A DNA stretch of 64,000 bases, from assembly GCA_940671915.1 (NCBI GenBank), contig CALNVZ010003426.1:9920503-9984502 (forward strand). Reading direction: 5' to 3'. Positions 11,601 to 21,888 of this stretch are shown one piece after another. How positions within the stretch are numbered: position 1 is the stretch's first letter; every line of letters starts with the position of its first letter. Both the position numbers and the translations under genes were made by a program. Under the pieces are notes generated by a model. The model was not told where the DNA came from. It ran no database searches and saw only the letters and a list, made by a program, of their open reading frames with translations. This DNA comes from Paracentrotus lividus. Its lineage: Eukaryota; Echinodermata; Echinoidea; Camarodonta; Echinidae.

Positions 11601-13652
11601 TAAGTATATATAACCTAGCGAGAATCGGAAAATGACAGGCTTAATCTCTATACAACTAATGTTTTAAATATATCTATAATAATGAACATTGTTTTAACCC
11701 CCTAACCTTTTTATTTTTCTCCCTTCTTCTCATTCTCAATCTTTATCTCTCGCATTTCTCCTCTCGAGCTAGCTTTATTTGATTATTTCTTCCCCTCCGG
11801 ACGCGTACGCGTACGCCAAAAGTTAAGTTCGGGAATTCGTTTCTTATGTAAAAAATTATGGTAATGTTGAAATGAAGTGAATTGTTCTCGATTTTTGTCC
11901 ACGTAACTTAATTATTTCTTTAATGGATGTTCAAAATGAATATATCTTTTTCCTATTCCTCAAGAATTTAGCCCCAAAGAGCTGGTGAAAAGCTGAATAA
12001 GTTTGTCAATATATTAGGGAAGTATCTCGGCTTCTGTAGAAGCCCGTCGTCGCAGACTGAACACCTCGCTCGGCTTCTGTAGAAGCCCGTCGCATCCAAA
12101 GGGTTAAGAATATGATATTCTTAAACAATGGAATCCCAAAGAAAATGGGATTCGATTGAGATTCAACCCTGAAACCTGACCTGATTTCCAGGTCTCAGGT
12201 TCGAATTCCTGATGGAAAACCCAATTTTCTTCGCTCTTTTTTCATATTTATTTATTTATTTTCGGTCAGTTTCCTTCATTGGTCAGTTTTCCTTCGGGAT
12301 GAAACAATGGGACATTAAATTGTCTTTGAAAGCTTTGGAATGAGCCTTCCAGCAACTCCCAAGCTCTTCTAGATACGTAGGAAAATCTGAACTCACTCTT
12401 TGTGAGACAGCATAGAAACAAAGGGATACCGCTGATTTGCTTTTTCTCTTCCAAAACGCATGGGCAGAACTGATTTCGTAACTCTATCAAGTTTTCTTTT
12501 TTGAGATACAAGAGACTGTTCTAGGACAACTACCCCCCGCCAAATTCTACACCTAACCCGAACCCCATTTCGGGGGGGGGGGGGGGGGGGGGGTAATTGC
12601 CCAGGGGGTAGTTGTCCTGATAAGACAGGAGACATTGAATAAAAACTGATTGAAGGCCACTCACACTGGTAGGAAGTGATCTTTGATGAAGTCAATCATT
12701 CCCAATGATGGGTCCATTGTAGCCAGCGTACAGGCCAAAACAGCTACCAGCACTGCTACCCAACTAGCTGGACTCGCTGGGTATGTGGTTGTCACCATGT
12801 GGTTCTATAGAAAAAGAAATGATAGGAGTCATAAAAACCCAAGGAAACAATAGATTTATTGGTTACATTTGACTACAATACCATAGCACCAAAAAGAAAT
12901 TTCACTTAATTATGAACTTTAAGGACTTTTTAGAAATAATAATCTACCGGGGTTGTTACAGTTCTCACATATCATTGTCCAGGCAAAATTACCTAGTGGC
13001 TGCAAATACTAAAGCTAAATTATATACATTTTGAATTTAGACTGAAGGTGGAGAGTGGCATTGAACCCTTTACTTATGGACTGAGAGTCAACGGAAAGAA
13101 CCACTGTACCATAACATCTCCACATTATTAGTTTAATAAAAGAATGTAAGGAGGAGGAGGAGAAAGAAGGAGAAACTGACCCCCCAAAAAATAATAAGAA
13201 ATAAACAGAACAGCAATGAGAAGGGGGCAAACCAGCTGATGATTTAAATTGAAGTTTTCCTCTTTCTTCTTACTTTTCTTTTACTTGATATTTCACTGTG
13301 GTTCTCTGTTAACCACCGTAAAGTTTAATGTTACCTGTTTAAACGCTCTTTCGGTTTTGAGTGTAAGATCTGAAGGCGCATCTAAACAGGAAGCATTAAT
13401 TTATTGGGCGGTAATGTACCTCAAATATTTCTAGGTACAGATTTATTTTTGAATAAATGAATTCATACTAAACTAGTCACAGTTGTTCTTTAGGAATGCT
13501 TCACTACATACCTGGAATCTTCTGAACTTATCAGCCCAGGATCTCTTCCCGCTGTCAAAGATGGCTTTAAGGACCTCATGGTTGACGTTAAGATCAATAC
13601 CATCGGGCGTTACGGTGAACTGGAATGCAACGGCCGCGTGTGCTTCAGCCAT
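2535..13652 (-). CDS. CPT1: Carnitine O-palmitoyltransferase 1, N-terminal half, eight coding exons; gene continues off left edge
   Basis: Coding segments, in transcript order, are 13652-13512, 12804-12665, 10410-10239, 8550-8449, 7438-7223, 5898-5702, 3824-3714 and 2612-2535. All have AG/GT borders and join in frame to give about 385 residues. The family transfers long-chain acyl groups from CoA to carnitine at the outer mitochondrial membrane, the rate-limiting step of mitochondrial fatty acid import. Seen here: the N-terminus [12 protein letters not shown] with Glu3 and His5, residues known to matter for malonyl-CoA inhibition in mammals; two hydrophobic segments near residues 62-77 and 99-121; [11 protein letters not shown] near residue 229; [18 protein letters not shown] in the sixth segment; and LTAGD at the end. 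The two membrane segments separate CPT1 from CPT2 and octanoyltransferases. The HHxxxDG catalytic half is not in the window. The TM1-TM2 loop looks shorter than in vertebrate CPT1A. Paralogue type cannot be assigned. Confidence 0.95.
2882..3294. mobile_element. Foldback MITE, ~413 bp
   Basis: Starts GGCCCGAATTCACAAAGGTG and ends with its reverse complement. The arms continue inward: ACCCACGGATCCGCGGAT against ATCCACGGATCCGTGGGT, and AAAGGTCCAATATGAATGCG against CGCATTCATATTGGACCTTT. No coding capacity. It lies in the intron between coding exons 7 and 8. Confidence 0.8.
3367..3712. repeat. Minisatellite, about six units of ~63 bp
   Basis: The phrase AAAGAGTACTGTCTC or a close variant recurs at about 3367, 3447, 3509, 3573, 3637 and 3700, each followed by an A/T-rich segment with TATACACCC and a TGTATAACAT-type end. 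Spacings are 80, 62, 64, 63 and 63. The last unit runs directly into the donor of coding exon 7. Confidence 0.75.
3714..3824 (-). CDS. CPT1: CPT1 coding exon 7
   Basis: 111 nt between acceptor ttacttag and donor gtaagt. It encodes [15 protein letters not shown] and LIKPCELE, matching the CPT1 block HIVVYHRGRYFKV and LLKPRE.E. Split codons at both ends agree with the neighbouring exons. Confidence 0.93.
4500..4553. repeat. (CTAT)n microsatellite
   Basis: Near-perfect CTAT tetranucleotide repeat between two exon-6 fragments. Confidence 0.95.
4660..5170. repeat. (CATC)n microsatellite, ~510 bp
   Basis: Long CATC array with CGTC and CAATC variants and scattered single-base irregularities. It creates a long spurious open frame of Ile-His-Pro-Ser repeats on the plus strand. 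Confidence 0.95.
5284..5330. repeat. (CTAT)n microsatellite
   Basis: Second CTAT tract, in the same position relative to an exon-6 fragment as the tract at 4500. Confidence 0.9.
5441..5508. repeat. (CATC)n microsatellite
   Basis: Second CATC tract, following a fragment of the AATTATGTTT type. Confidence 0.9.
5628..5692. repeat. (CTAT)n then (CATC)n tract next to the CPT1 exon-6 donor
   Basis: Begins as CTAT, turns into CATC, then reaches AATAAATCCTTCCTAC, the intron side of the functional donor at 5701. Confidence 0.9.
5702..5898 (-). CDS. CPT1: CPT1 coding exon 6; 3' half amplified in the next intron
   Basis: 197 nt (65 codons plus two bases) between acceptor aatcttccag and donor gtaggaag. 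Encodes [17 protein letters not shown] and [18 protein letters not shown], both diagnostic for CPT1. The split codon AG/G (Arg) is completed by the next exon. Roughly the last 100 bases and the donor recur at least five times within 4418-5628. Confidence 0.94.
6454..6571. mobile_element. MITE with AGGACAACTACCCC termini
   Basis: Left end CAGGACAACTACCCC and right end GGGGTAGTTGTCC, with a second internal copy of the left motif at about 6489. Same family as 12523-12617. Confidence 0.7.
6965..7276 (-). repeat. Three 112-bp tandem units spanning the end of CPT1 coding exon 5 and its donor
   Basis: TTCATACAGATTCATGC starts at 6965, 7077 and 7189 (third unit with one change), giving an exact 112-bp period. 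Each unit contains intron start, donor (ATGgtaagtt) and the last ~54 exon bases; the third unit is the functional exon end (7223 onward). In the unit at 7077 the exon-like part has an in-frame TAG and Val to Phe; the one at 6965 stays open with Leu to Arg. Confidence 0.9.
7223..7438 (-). CDS. CPT1: CPT1 coding exon 5; its 3' end is copied twice downstream
   Basis: 216 nt (72 codons), phase 0 on both sides, acceptor ccatgtag and donor gtaagtt. It encodes [17 protein letters not shown] and then [19 protein letters not shown], one of the best conserved blocks of carnitine acyltransferases. The last ~54 bases plus donor site and following intron recur in two further tandem 112-bp units towards lower coordinates. 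Confidence 0.94.
7465..7744. mobile_element. Two tandem copies of a ~140-bp MITE
   Basis: Units at 7465-7604 and 7606-7744 share CATTTCATCNAAGGACTTGT, ATCCGA(C/T)AAACTGTTATAAG, and end TCCTTTGATGAAATG. Each has inverted termini (TTTCATCAAAGGACTTGT against ACAAGTCCTTTGATGAAA). A third copy is at 10474-10611. They lie just upstream of coding exon 5. Confidence 0.85.
8449..8550 (-). CDS. CPT1: CPT1 coding exon 4
   Basis: 102 nt (34 codons) between acceptor atttgcag and donor gtaagag, phase 0 on both sides. The sequence [20 protein letters not shown] corresponds to the conserved substrate-domain opening (SFQTSLPRLPVP type) of the carnitine acyltransferase fold. Confidence 0.93.
9968..10207. mobile_element. 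Foldback element, ~240 bp
   Basis: GAGTTTGATTCCAAAAGGTG at the left is matched by the inverted CGCCTTTTGGAATCAAACTC at the right, with the inverse pair continuing through AAATCCACTTTT and AAAAGTGGATTT. It ends ~30 bp from the donor of coding exon 3. Confidence 0.75.
10239..10410 (-). CDS. CPT1: CPT1 coding exon 3 (second membrane segment)
   Basis: 172 nt between acceptor ttctacag and donor gtaagtg. It encodes a long hydrophobic stretch with [15 protein letters not shown] (TM2), then [21 protein letters not shown], matching the CPT1 segment where the chain returns to the cytosolic face. Ends in phase 0. Confidence 0.93.
10474..10611. mobile_element. ~138-bp MITE, same family as 7465-7744
   Basis: GGGGCATTTCATCAAAGGAC at the left and TTTCATGAAACGCCCC at the right. 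The inner AATCAGATGCAAGCATT segment is inverted relative to the 7465 pair. Confidence 0.8.
10640..10712 (-). mobile_element. tRNA-derived SINE fragment
   Basis: On the minus strand, CCATAGCTCTGTCTGTAGAG resembles a tRNA A-box region and is followed by CACCTGTCTAGCAATCGGG, a tRNA-like anticodon arm. It faces a plus-strand copy starting ~55 bp away. Degenerate and not a functional tRNA. Confidence 0.55.
10764..10862 (+). mobile_element. tRNA-derived SINE fragment
   Basis: AATAGCTCAGTCGGTAGAGC is a good Pol III A box with D-loop. The expected B box is degraded (GGTTTTGATACAAATCC), followed by GATGAAAACCCATTCTCTTT, a 3' body shared with the fragment at 12193-12260. A real tRNA is unlikely because of the B-box damage. 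Confidence 0.6.
12193..12262 (+). mobile_element. tRNA-derived SINE 3' fragment
   Basis: Contains a near-consensus B box (GGTTCGAATTCCTGATGG) and the same tail AAAACCCAATTTTCTTCGCT as the SINE piece at 10764, then a T-rich end. Confidence 0.55.
12523..12617. mobile_element. ~95-bp MITE with AGGACAACTACCCC termini and a G-run
   Basis: Left AGGACAACTACCCC, right GGGGTAGTTGTCCT. A G-homopolymer of about 22 lies in the middle. It ends ~48 bp before the donor of CPT1 coding exon 2. Confidence 0.75.
12665..12804 (-). CDS. CPT1: CPT1 coding exon 2 (first membrane segment)
   Basis: 140 nt, 46 codons plus two bases, between acceptor ctatag and donor gtgagt. It encodes YPASPASW followed by a run of aliphatic residues (TM1) and then [10 protein letters not shown], the hallmark CPT1 sequence after TM1. 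The split codon GT/G (Val) is completed by the next exon. Confidence 0.93.
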
Positions 13653-13687
13653 GATGGGACTGTGATAGCGCAACTTGGGCAGAAAAT
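13512..13687 (-). CDS. CPT1: CPT1 first coding exon with 5' UTR
   Basis: Coding part is 13652-13512 (47 codons, ends in phase 0 at donor CCAG/gtatg). The start ATG at 13652-13650 was chosen because [18 protein letters not shown] matches the conserved CPT1 N-terminus; an in-frame upstream ATG at 13673 would add seven non-conserved residues. A strong acceptor (long pyrimidine run then CTCCAG) at 13688-13712 puts the exon's 5' border at 13687, leaving 35 nt of 5' UTR and implying at least one upstream noncoding exon. The exon encodes the cytosolic N-terminal regulatory segment. Confidence 0.93.
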
Positions 13688-13841
13688 CTGGAGGAGAGAA
13701 AAAAAGAAATTATATAATAATAAAAATGATGATTGTCTTTTATACAACCAATACAAAATAAAACTTGCTAAAAATGTTTTACATTGCATTATTACCCTGT
13801 TCATTAAAATCAAAGGCTTTCTGACTGGGGGGAATAGTCCA

Positions 13842-14598
13842 GGGCTGCGTTTCACCAAGTCGTTCTTAAAGTCCCCGACAGGACCGAGAAATGAAATAGC
13901 CAAAAACGAAAGCTAATTTGCTACATAATACAACAATTCCGAATGTAGGCGTTTTTATTGTACATCTAGAAAGTATTTAATTAAAAATATGATCGAATCG
14001 CAACTAGGCCACCCCTCCCAAATACTCGAAAAATTACCCCTAATTTAATGGCGCGGTTGATGAAGTCAAAGGATGTTAATGGAATGTTACAGCAGTCCTG
14101 CGGCCAGGCATAATTGGGTTTCGCCTTTAGAAAACATGTTTGCCATTGCTATGTCAGGACAATAGACCGCCCGTGTGCTAGAATTCTATTGTTATGAAAT
14201 GAAAGGGCAAATTCATTGCTTGCAATGTTGTAGCATTCCGTTAACATCCTTTGACGTCATCACCCTCGCCATTATATTGAAGGTAATTTTTTGAGTATTT
14301 GGGAGGGATGGCCTGGTTGAGGTTCGGTCATCTTTTTAATGAAATACTTTCTAAATGGACAATAAAAACGCCTAAATTTGGAATTGATGTATTATGTAGC
14401 ATACTAGCTTTCGTTTTTGGCTACTTCATTTCTCGGTCCGGTCAGGGACTTTAAGTTACGAATGACTTTACGAACGACTGGTGATCACATCTTGTGCTGA
14501 ATGATTAAGAATGATAATTAGTATGGCACCCAATGACGAGTTCTAGTCGTTCGTAAAGTCATTCGTAACTTTAAGAATGACTTGGTGAAACACCCCCT
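13842..14598. mobile_element. Foldback MITE, ~757 bp
   Basis: Left GCGTTTCACCAAGTCGTTCT and right TTAAGAATGACTTGGTGAAA are inverted. Longer arms follow: GAAATGAAATAGCCAAAAAC against GTTTTTGGCTACTTCATTTC and GGATGTTAATGGAATG against CATTCCGTTAACATCC. Its middle keeps no open frame. It lies in the intron upstream of the CPT1 start exon. Confidence 0.8.
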
Positions 14599-14599
14599 G

Positions 14600-17500
14600 A
14601 GGTATTTAGTTGATCCCAAACCCAAAGCAACTTGAACATCAAATGTCCTTCATGATTCATGAATATTAACAAGAAGTGTATGATAACAGGTTTCTTTTTA
14701 GAGTATCTCTTTACACCTCCTCAATCAATATGACAGGTTTATAGGGCACATCAATCATTACTTATCATATCCTTATCATTATCCTATCAAAATCAAACAA
14801 CACTAAAAGTATGTCAATTTTATTATCTCCATAGTCACATACTGCATGTATATGAGATGAAATTACATACAATTGCGATCACATACACAATGTACACACA
14901 ATGCATCCATGGCTGATAGTGCATTGAAATCTACCACCAAGATTGTCGCAAGCAAGAACTGCATACAGAAGTGTGAAAAAGGTCTGAACAGCCAGGGTTT
15001 CAGACTACACTATTTTGCTGATTTAAAACACAAACCTCTGGTTTTGCATTGTGCATTCAAAGTCTGAAGTAGGATACTAGATTTACTATTGTATTGTACC
15101 TTATTTGACACAGACAGTGGGTTTGGAGGCTAAATAATACCCCCTACATGTACATTTGTAGACAGTAATTGGCTAAAGTGTCAAATTTGAGTCTGTACTT
15201 GCAGACTAACATTATGTTGTCATGTCTACATAAAGGACACGCCCACCCTAGCCAGTCTACTACTAGCACATAATCCCTACCAGGGGTAATGCAGGTCATG
15301 TGATACCTCTATAAATATTATGACCCCCTGCACAGCTATGCCAATGTGAGGGTACTAACAAGAGAGCTTGAATGACGACACAAAGTCACACTCACAGACA
15401 ATTATGAAAACTAGATGCTATAAATACTACGGTGCACATGGTGCACATATAGAACAGTTAAAATTTATGCAACATATATTCGTTATATATATCTATGTAC
15501 ATACCTCTTTATGTACTAGGTCTACATGGATTTTGTATGAAGTTGAAGGAGATCGGGGTCTACATGTATGGCTTTATACAGGTTCATATCAGTTTTTTTT
15601 TTTTTTTTTTAGTTTCCCTACTTTTTCTTTTTTTAGTGTATAGTTCTAAATTTATGTATTCTTACTACCATGGCACTTCTATTGAACCTGAACCTGAAAC
15701 TGACTTGAACAGATAATATGATAAACAATTTGTAAACAAAGCAAGCTCTACACATCATCATTGAACGCAATACTGTACAGTTCCAAGATCATTCATTAAA
15801 CCCTTTGATGTATTTGCTTCAGTGACCATGAATCTATTGATTTGTTTTCATGGTGTACCGTTATTATACATCTCTATAGAATTACATGTACAATATAGAA
15901 AGCGTCTTTCTGTAAACAAGTCTAGCACGCAGGAGTAAACATTGGCTTACAGTACAGGTACCTCCACTGTACAACTTATGTACAAGTATAGATTGCAAGT
16001 TTTCTTTGGTTTCTGACCTTATTTAAAATTTAAAAAAAATTTGGTAAAAACATCATACTTTCAAGCATTCAAACAATAAAAAAACTTGCATAAAACTAAA
16101 AAAGAAACTGGTTTACCTCACAAAAAAATGAAAGTTCAGAATGTACATACAAGTACATGTACCAGGCATTAAAGAATTGTCAAACTCTCATGTCCTTCAA
16201 GAAACATCTGAAAACCCACCTTTTCTAATATCTATATACGTTTCCTTTTTATTTTAATGTAATTCACTGTATCATATGTTTGTTATTTTATGTTTATGCG
16301 CTTTGTATCTAATGAAAAGGCACTTTATAAATTCAGTATATTATTATTATTATACAAGTACACGTCCAAATGTTACATGTACATCAAGTTTTTAATTGTT
16401 AAGTCCTGACATTGAAAATTTGAGGGAAAAAAAAATAATTAATTGTCCACAATCCAATTAACTGATATTCTAACCACAAGCAATGATAGTGAAACCATGA
16501 ATACAGTATTTAATTAGCACAATTTACGATGAACAGCAAAATTCAATGAATGTGGTTTTCTCTTTCAGTTCAATAGAACAGGATTTTGTTTTTCGAACCA
16601 AATTCCCTCTCGTCTAAAAGTGCACTATCTTGCAGAAACTAAATAGGGAAAGCAATGTTTATTTCTATTTTATAGCTTTTTATATTTGACATGAATGTAA
16701 ATACATGTAAATGCATTATCTCTTTTCTCCTGTATTTACTTTACCATATATTTCATTGACCACAGAAATTTCACACTTTCACAATTTCTTGAGATAAAAA
16801 ACATGACAAAAATAAAACGTGACAGTCATTCTGTGGCCAGAGCTTCCTTTACAATAACCACATCTTTCCTGAACTAGCATTGCTGGAATATTACTTGGTT
16901 TGTTTGTTTTTAATCAACTTCCCATTCCTAAATGGAAACCTTTGAAGAATTTACATTAGACTCGTTTCAGTTCGGGGATTTCTTTTTTTTAGTTAAAAAT
17001 TAAAGTAAATTCATTGGGATATAACAAAATTTACTTCTCCATCAAAAGAAACAATCATGACATTTTTTGAATTGTTTTACTTCTTTGGAAGCACTCTAGG
17101 CCTCCAATCCGGTTTTAGACTTGAACAAGGTTAAAGGTGGTGTATAGTTTCGGGAAAAAAAAAAATTAATTTGGATTCACATTTAGATATTAAGATTGAA
17201 TCCAATAACAATAATAAAGCAAATTATAGTACTTTAAATCTCGTTTTAGTGTCTTTATTTCATAACATAAGTATAAAAAAAGATAAGATGGGACCCGTTT
17301 CAGGTTAGCGCTCACATGGAAAACCAATGGGGATTCTCTTGTGTGGGTGTTACACACAGATCTTCGCACTAATTCACGCCTTAACCTCTGGCGTGCGAAC
17401 GTCTCAGCAGAGGTTTAAATGGCAGTTAAATTACGCTTCATTCAAAAATTTTCAATGAAATTCATCAGAAATAATGAAAGGAATGTCAAAAGATCTCTCA

Positions 17501-18560
17501 CACATATTTTTTAGGGCAATGCGGACAACATGTACATTTGTAACCACATTTAATCGGTTTTGTGCCAATTCTTTTTTTTTAACCATTACACACCAGGTGT
17601 AACAATCTTTTGATTATAATCACTTAAAGAATTCTACTTACTGATATCCATTGTGAAAAAAAAGTTGCTCGCAGTTTTTTCTTTTCAGTTCGAGATTCAG
17701 CAAAATAAAAATGGTACAATCAGCAGAAAAATGTTGAAAGATCAGCTAAAAAAATGGATCCTTTACAATGGCCTTCACAGAAGAGTTTGTAAAAAGATCT
17801 CTCTCTACAAGAAATACCAAATCATGTCAAATATAAAGACATTCGGCTGGATAAACGTGAAATATTTGTCAATCTTAAGTAGTGCTCAGTCCCAGAATTA
17901 AACAAGTCCATGTATGTATGTAGGGCACAAGCATTAATCCATTCAACACTGTCAGGAATTGGTAACAGAATATGGAGAGCACGAGATATATCTATTTGAC
18001 TTTAAATCCAAAGATCTCAAATCTAACTGGATATGATGAAAGGCGAGACAGCATGCTCCTCTAGTAACAGTAATAGATCCAGCACAAAGTCAAAGGAAAT
18101 ATTGTTTTCATGCTGCATACATGTAGGCCTATGTCTTTCAAAAATACATGTAACTGCTATAAATAAAACTCTTGATGCAAAAAAAATTCAGTTGGGAGGT
18201 CCACTTCTTAATTAAAATCAAATGTTATTTAAAGGCTGCACAGAACAGAAGTCCAAGTGAGATCTAAAGGAAGGGAGACCTGAGCTAAAATAAACTACCA
18301 AAAAACTAATGGTACATGTAGGTCCAACATTTTTTGACAGACTATCTAGAACAGTTAAAGGCAGATTACTTTTAGCACCCATAATTGTACCAGGAATACC
18401 TTCCAAATATATACATGTACCAGTATAATTATATTTGAAGGATATAGGAAATATATTGATAGAGGAATATCTCTCATGCATTTATTCAGGAAACGGATGT
18501 GAGCATGGTGCCTGTAGAATTTTGAAGAAATCATGTTTCAGTTTTATGAGCCTTTCCTAG
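14600..18560. other. AT-rich intronic or intergenic sequence with no gene seen
   Basis: No exon-like open frame with splice signals was recognised on either strand. It contains a T-run (15595-15612), several ACATGTAC runs and the LINE 3' end described separately. If the first CPT1 exon is near 23213, this is CPT1 intron 1. Confidence 0.5.
16165..16354 (+). mobile_element. 3' end of a non-LTR retrotransposon or related SINE tail
   Basis: CTTCAAGAAACATCTGAAAACCCACC translates as FKKHLKTH, a C-terminal signature common after the reverse transcriptase of many marine invertebrate LINEs. It is followed by GCGCTTTGTATCTAATGAAA and an (ATT)n tail. Severely 5'-truncated. Confidence 0.55.
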
Positions 18561-18564
18561 TATA

Positions 18565-19464
18565 CAGTGTGTCCCACAAAAAATGCTAATGGCACTTCAG
18601 ATGGGTATAATATTAAAATAACAGAACCATATTGTTTATATCTTTACACCCGTAAATTACAATTCGTTTTCTACAACTGGATGAAATTTTATGTGATATG
18701 GTCCAAGAATCACAAAAATATGAGCATTTTGTCATTACACATAAGGAAACCTCTCCATCCAAGTTTATATTGAGTAGTAACGGTTGTGTCGAATAAAAGA
18801 AATCCAAGTTTGATCATTAATACATTGAAAAATATTTCAGTAGTGATTATGAAATTTATATCACTGTAAAGTGCAACTCATTACCTTTTTAATGATACCC
18901 CTCTCAGCTCACCATTATCACGTATCACTGAACCCCATTGTTTTAAATAATGTCTTGCAAAATTGTGAGTGGTTCACTTTCACGCTTATTGATGATCAAA
19001 GTCGGGTTTCCATTGAGGCACCTTTGAATAATGCATCTCAAGGAGCATGAAAGTGAGCACTCACAATTTTGCAAGACTTTTTCCGAACAATGTGGTTCAG
19101 CGAGGCGTAATAATGGTGAGCTGGGAGAGGTATCATTAAAATGGTAATGAGTTGCACTTTACAGTGATATAAATTTCATAATCACTACTGAAATATTTTT
19201 CAAAGTACTAATGATCAAACTTGGGTTTTCTTTTATTCGACACAAGCGGTACTACTCAATACAAACTTGGATGGAGAGGTTTCCTCATGTGTAATGACAA
19301 AATGCTCATATCTTTGTGATTCTTGGACTATATCACATAAAATTTCATCCAGTTGTAGAAAAGGAATTGTAGTTTACGGGTGTAAAGATTTAAACAATAT
19401 AATTATGTAAGTTTAATATTATACCCATCTAAAGTGCCATTAGCATTTTTTGTGGGACACACTG
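18565..19464. mobile_element. 900-bp palindromic MITE with TA target duplication
   Basis: Begins CAGTGTGTCCCACAAAAA and ends TTTTTGTGGGACACACTG, flanked by TA on both sides (18563-18564 and 19465-19466), as for Tc1/mariner elements. The two arms of ~430 bp remain complementary almost throughout, meeting near 19010. No transposase frame is visible; probably a non-autonomous foldback element. Confidence 0.88.
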
Positions 19465-20522
19465 TAGATGGCTTCTTTTTATTATCGTTGTCTTGGATCC
19501 CTGAGAAAGTCATTTTCAAAGTCACGAATAACGATTAAAAATACTGACAAACAGGTATGTGGATTTAGAGAAACACACTACTATACTACAGTACATTGTA
19601 TGATACTGGGCAGGAGAATAGAATAAGGGCCTGTACATGTAGAATACACTCATTGATTATACGTAGATTGACAGCATACTGGACGTCTACAGTCTCACAC
19701 TAACAAATGCTACTATTTAGGATATGTTCCTAAAATTATGAAATTTCGGGTATTTTAACATGTAGGTTATTAGGTGACCTTAAAACGAGGGAGTTATTTA
19801 TCTGATGTAAATAGACACTCAAAACTACAGAGACTGTATACACCTCTTGAGATTAGCAATCCTCTTCAAAAGAAACATTGGAATTTATCTACAAAACTTT
19901 ACAAGGAAGTCTGACAGACAGATCTTCGATCTTGCTAAATTCATATATCATATCTATAAATAATTTTGTTTTGTTTTTAGTTATACAGGCATATGTGTTT
20001 GCAAAGACGAATCTGTAGTCTTTGAATGCAGAGTCTGTAGTACATGTAGCAGACGAGATTTGCTTGGCAAGATCATGCTCAAATTCTAAAGTCATACAGG
20101 TACTATAGTATGAGGAGCCTTTGCAAACAAATCTAAAAATATATTTTGAGTAAACTACAAGTTTTAAAGTATTCATTAAAAACCACTTGGTCCAAATACT
20201 CAATCAGCGCCATTATTTTAATGGAGAAACACGTGCATGTAAATTTTAATAAACAAGGTATTCTATAAATATCGCTTTATCACAAGATCTGCATCATTCT
20301 TAAAAATATCAAAAACACCTGCCATTTGTACATCATCCTGAAAAGTAAACAATGAAGGAGTATGTGTGTATAAAGGTGTGTGATCATTGCATTATCTCAC
20401 ACTCCATTAATGAATTTAAAACAGGTATCTATGTAGGTCACATAGACAAGGTTGTACAATCAGCTTCATAAGTAAACAACATTTAGAAGAGATAGCATTC
20501 GAGTATAATATTGTTTACTATA

Positions 20523-20665
20523 GGCCCGGTCCCACTGGTGGGAGGATTAATTGCGCATGAGTTGCGTAAACAAATTTCGTTAATCCGCAACAAAAAACAA
20601 AAACAAAACAAACAATCCGCAAATCATACGCAAATCATCCTAAATAGCCAGTGGGACCGCGCCTT
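20523..20665. mobile_element. ~143-bp MITE
   Basis: Termini GGCCCGGTCCCACTGG and CCAGTGGGACCGCGCC are inverted. The interior has CAA-rich filler and repeated AATCCGCAA words. Confidence 0.8.
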
Positions 20666-21710
20666 ATGGACCATAAAGGTTAAGTATGTGTTGCAAAATA
20701 CTTCTACATTATAACTCTCCATACAATGAACACATACACTGTACATGTATGTAGGCTACAAACATGTAGGCTCTGTATTCTTCAGTCATTTTATTATTTC
20801 ACTATCAAAATGCAATACTAATACCCCCAGTTGCCATAATGTACATGTATGTGGCCCAAATTTTGTATACACAGCAGTTACAGCTGGGCTATATTTTCCC
20901 ACTGTTTTATAACAGTAAACACTCACTGTTCTAGGATTAATATTTGAACACTGTTTAACACGCTAAGCCTATCTATGGAAAATGTTGGACAAAGATAGAC
21001 CATATCCCTACAAAATGTACATTGTAATGCCTTCGTGTATTCAGGCTAGTGTTTCAAATAGATACATGTAGTATTTGAGCAACAATATTTGATATTTTGA
21101 TTTCATGTACAAAACCTGTAGGCCCTACATTATTTTTTAAGCTATCGTTCTAGAGATTTGAAGCAATACATCCACCAAAGTTCTTTCAGAAAAGTATTAG
21201 GCCTACATGTACATAACATAAATAACCTCAGAAGTGTTCCTGTTTATTGTGTAAGAACTTTTGGATCTGAATTATGAAAGCAGTTCAATATGCAGTGTAA
21301 TAGCACTGACCTACATTCCTTCACTACAAACTGCACTCTCAAAATACGTAGTTTGCAGACAAAAGCCTTATCAGTTACTACGTGTACATGGTTGAAACAT
21401 ACATGTAGGCTACATGATATAGTCTGAATTTGAAGACTATTGAGTTCAATCCCACCCACCCTCTGCTCTATTGTAGTTGATTATATGAGTTACCCCAACA
21501 AGGGGCAAACTCCAATATGCTTTAATCCAGTCAAGATTAACTTTTATTTTTTGAGAAAGTGTCAAATTGGGGCCTGCGCATGCAGACTATACAGCTCAAG
21601 GGCAGCTCAATGACGTCTTTCAAGCTACACTATTGCACATTTTAAAGGAATTGGACTTCGGATGCTATTAAAAATGTGGATGTTTAGATACAGATAAATA
21701 AAGTGATATA

Positions 21711-21888
21711 CAGTCAAACCTGTCTATAGTGGCCACCCCAAGGGAGACATAAAAAGTGACCACTGTAGACAAGTGACCTCTATAGACAGGTTCTAAAGCA
21801 CACATTTCTGTCTAGAGGGAATCAATATAGTTGACCACTAAAGACAGGTGAACACTATAGACAGTGGCCACTATAGACAGGTTTGACT
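21711..21888. mobile_element. ~178-bp foldback MITE, Tc1/mariner-like
   Basis: CAGTCAAACCTGTCTATAGT at the left and ACTATAGACAGGTTTGACT at the right, preceded by TA. The CTATAGACAG word recurs several times inside in both orientations. Confidence 0.8.

Noticed and set aside
13610..13903. 97-codon minus-strand frame upstream of the CPT1 start
   Set aside because: Crosses the strong acceptor at 13688 and part of a MITE; different frame from CPT1.
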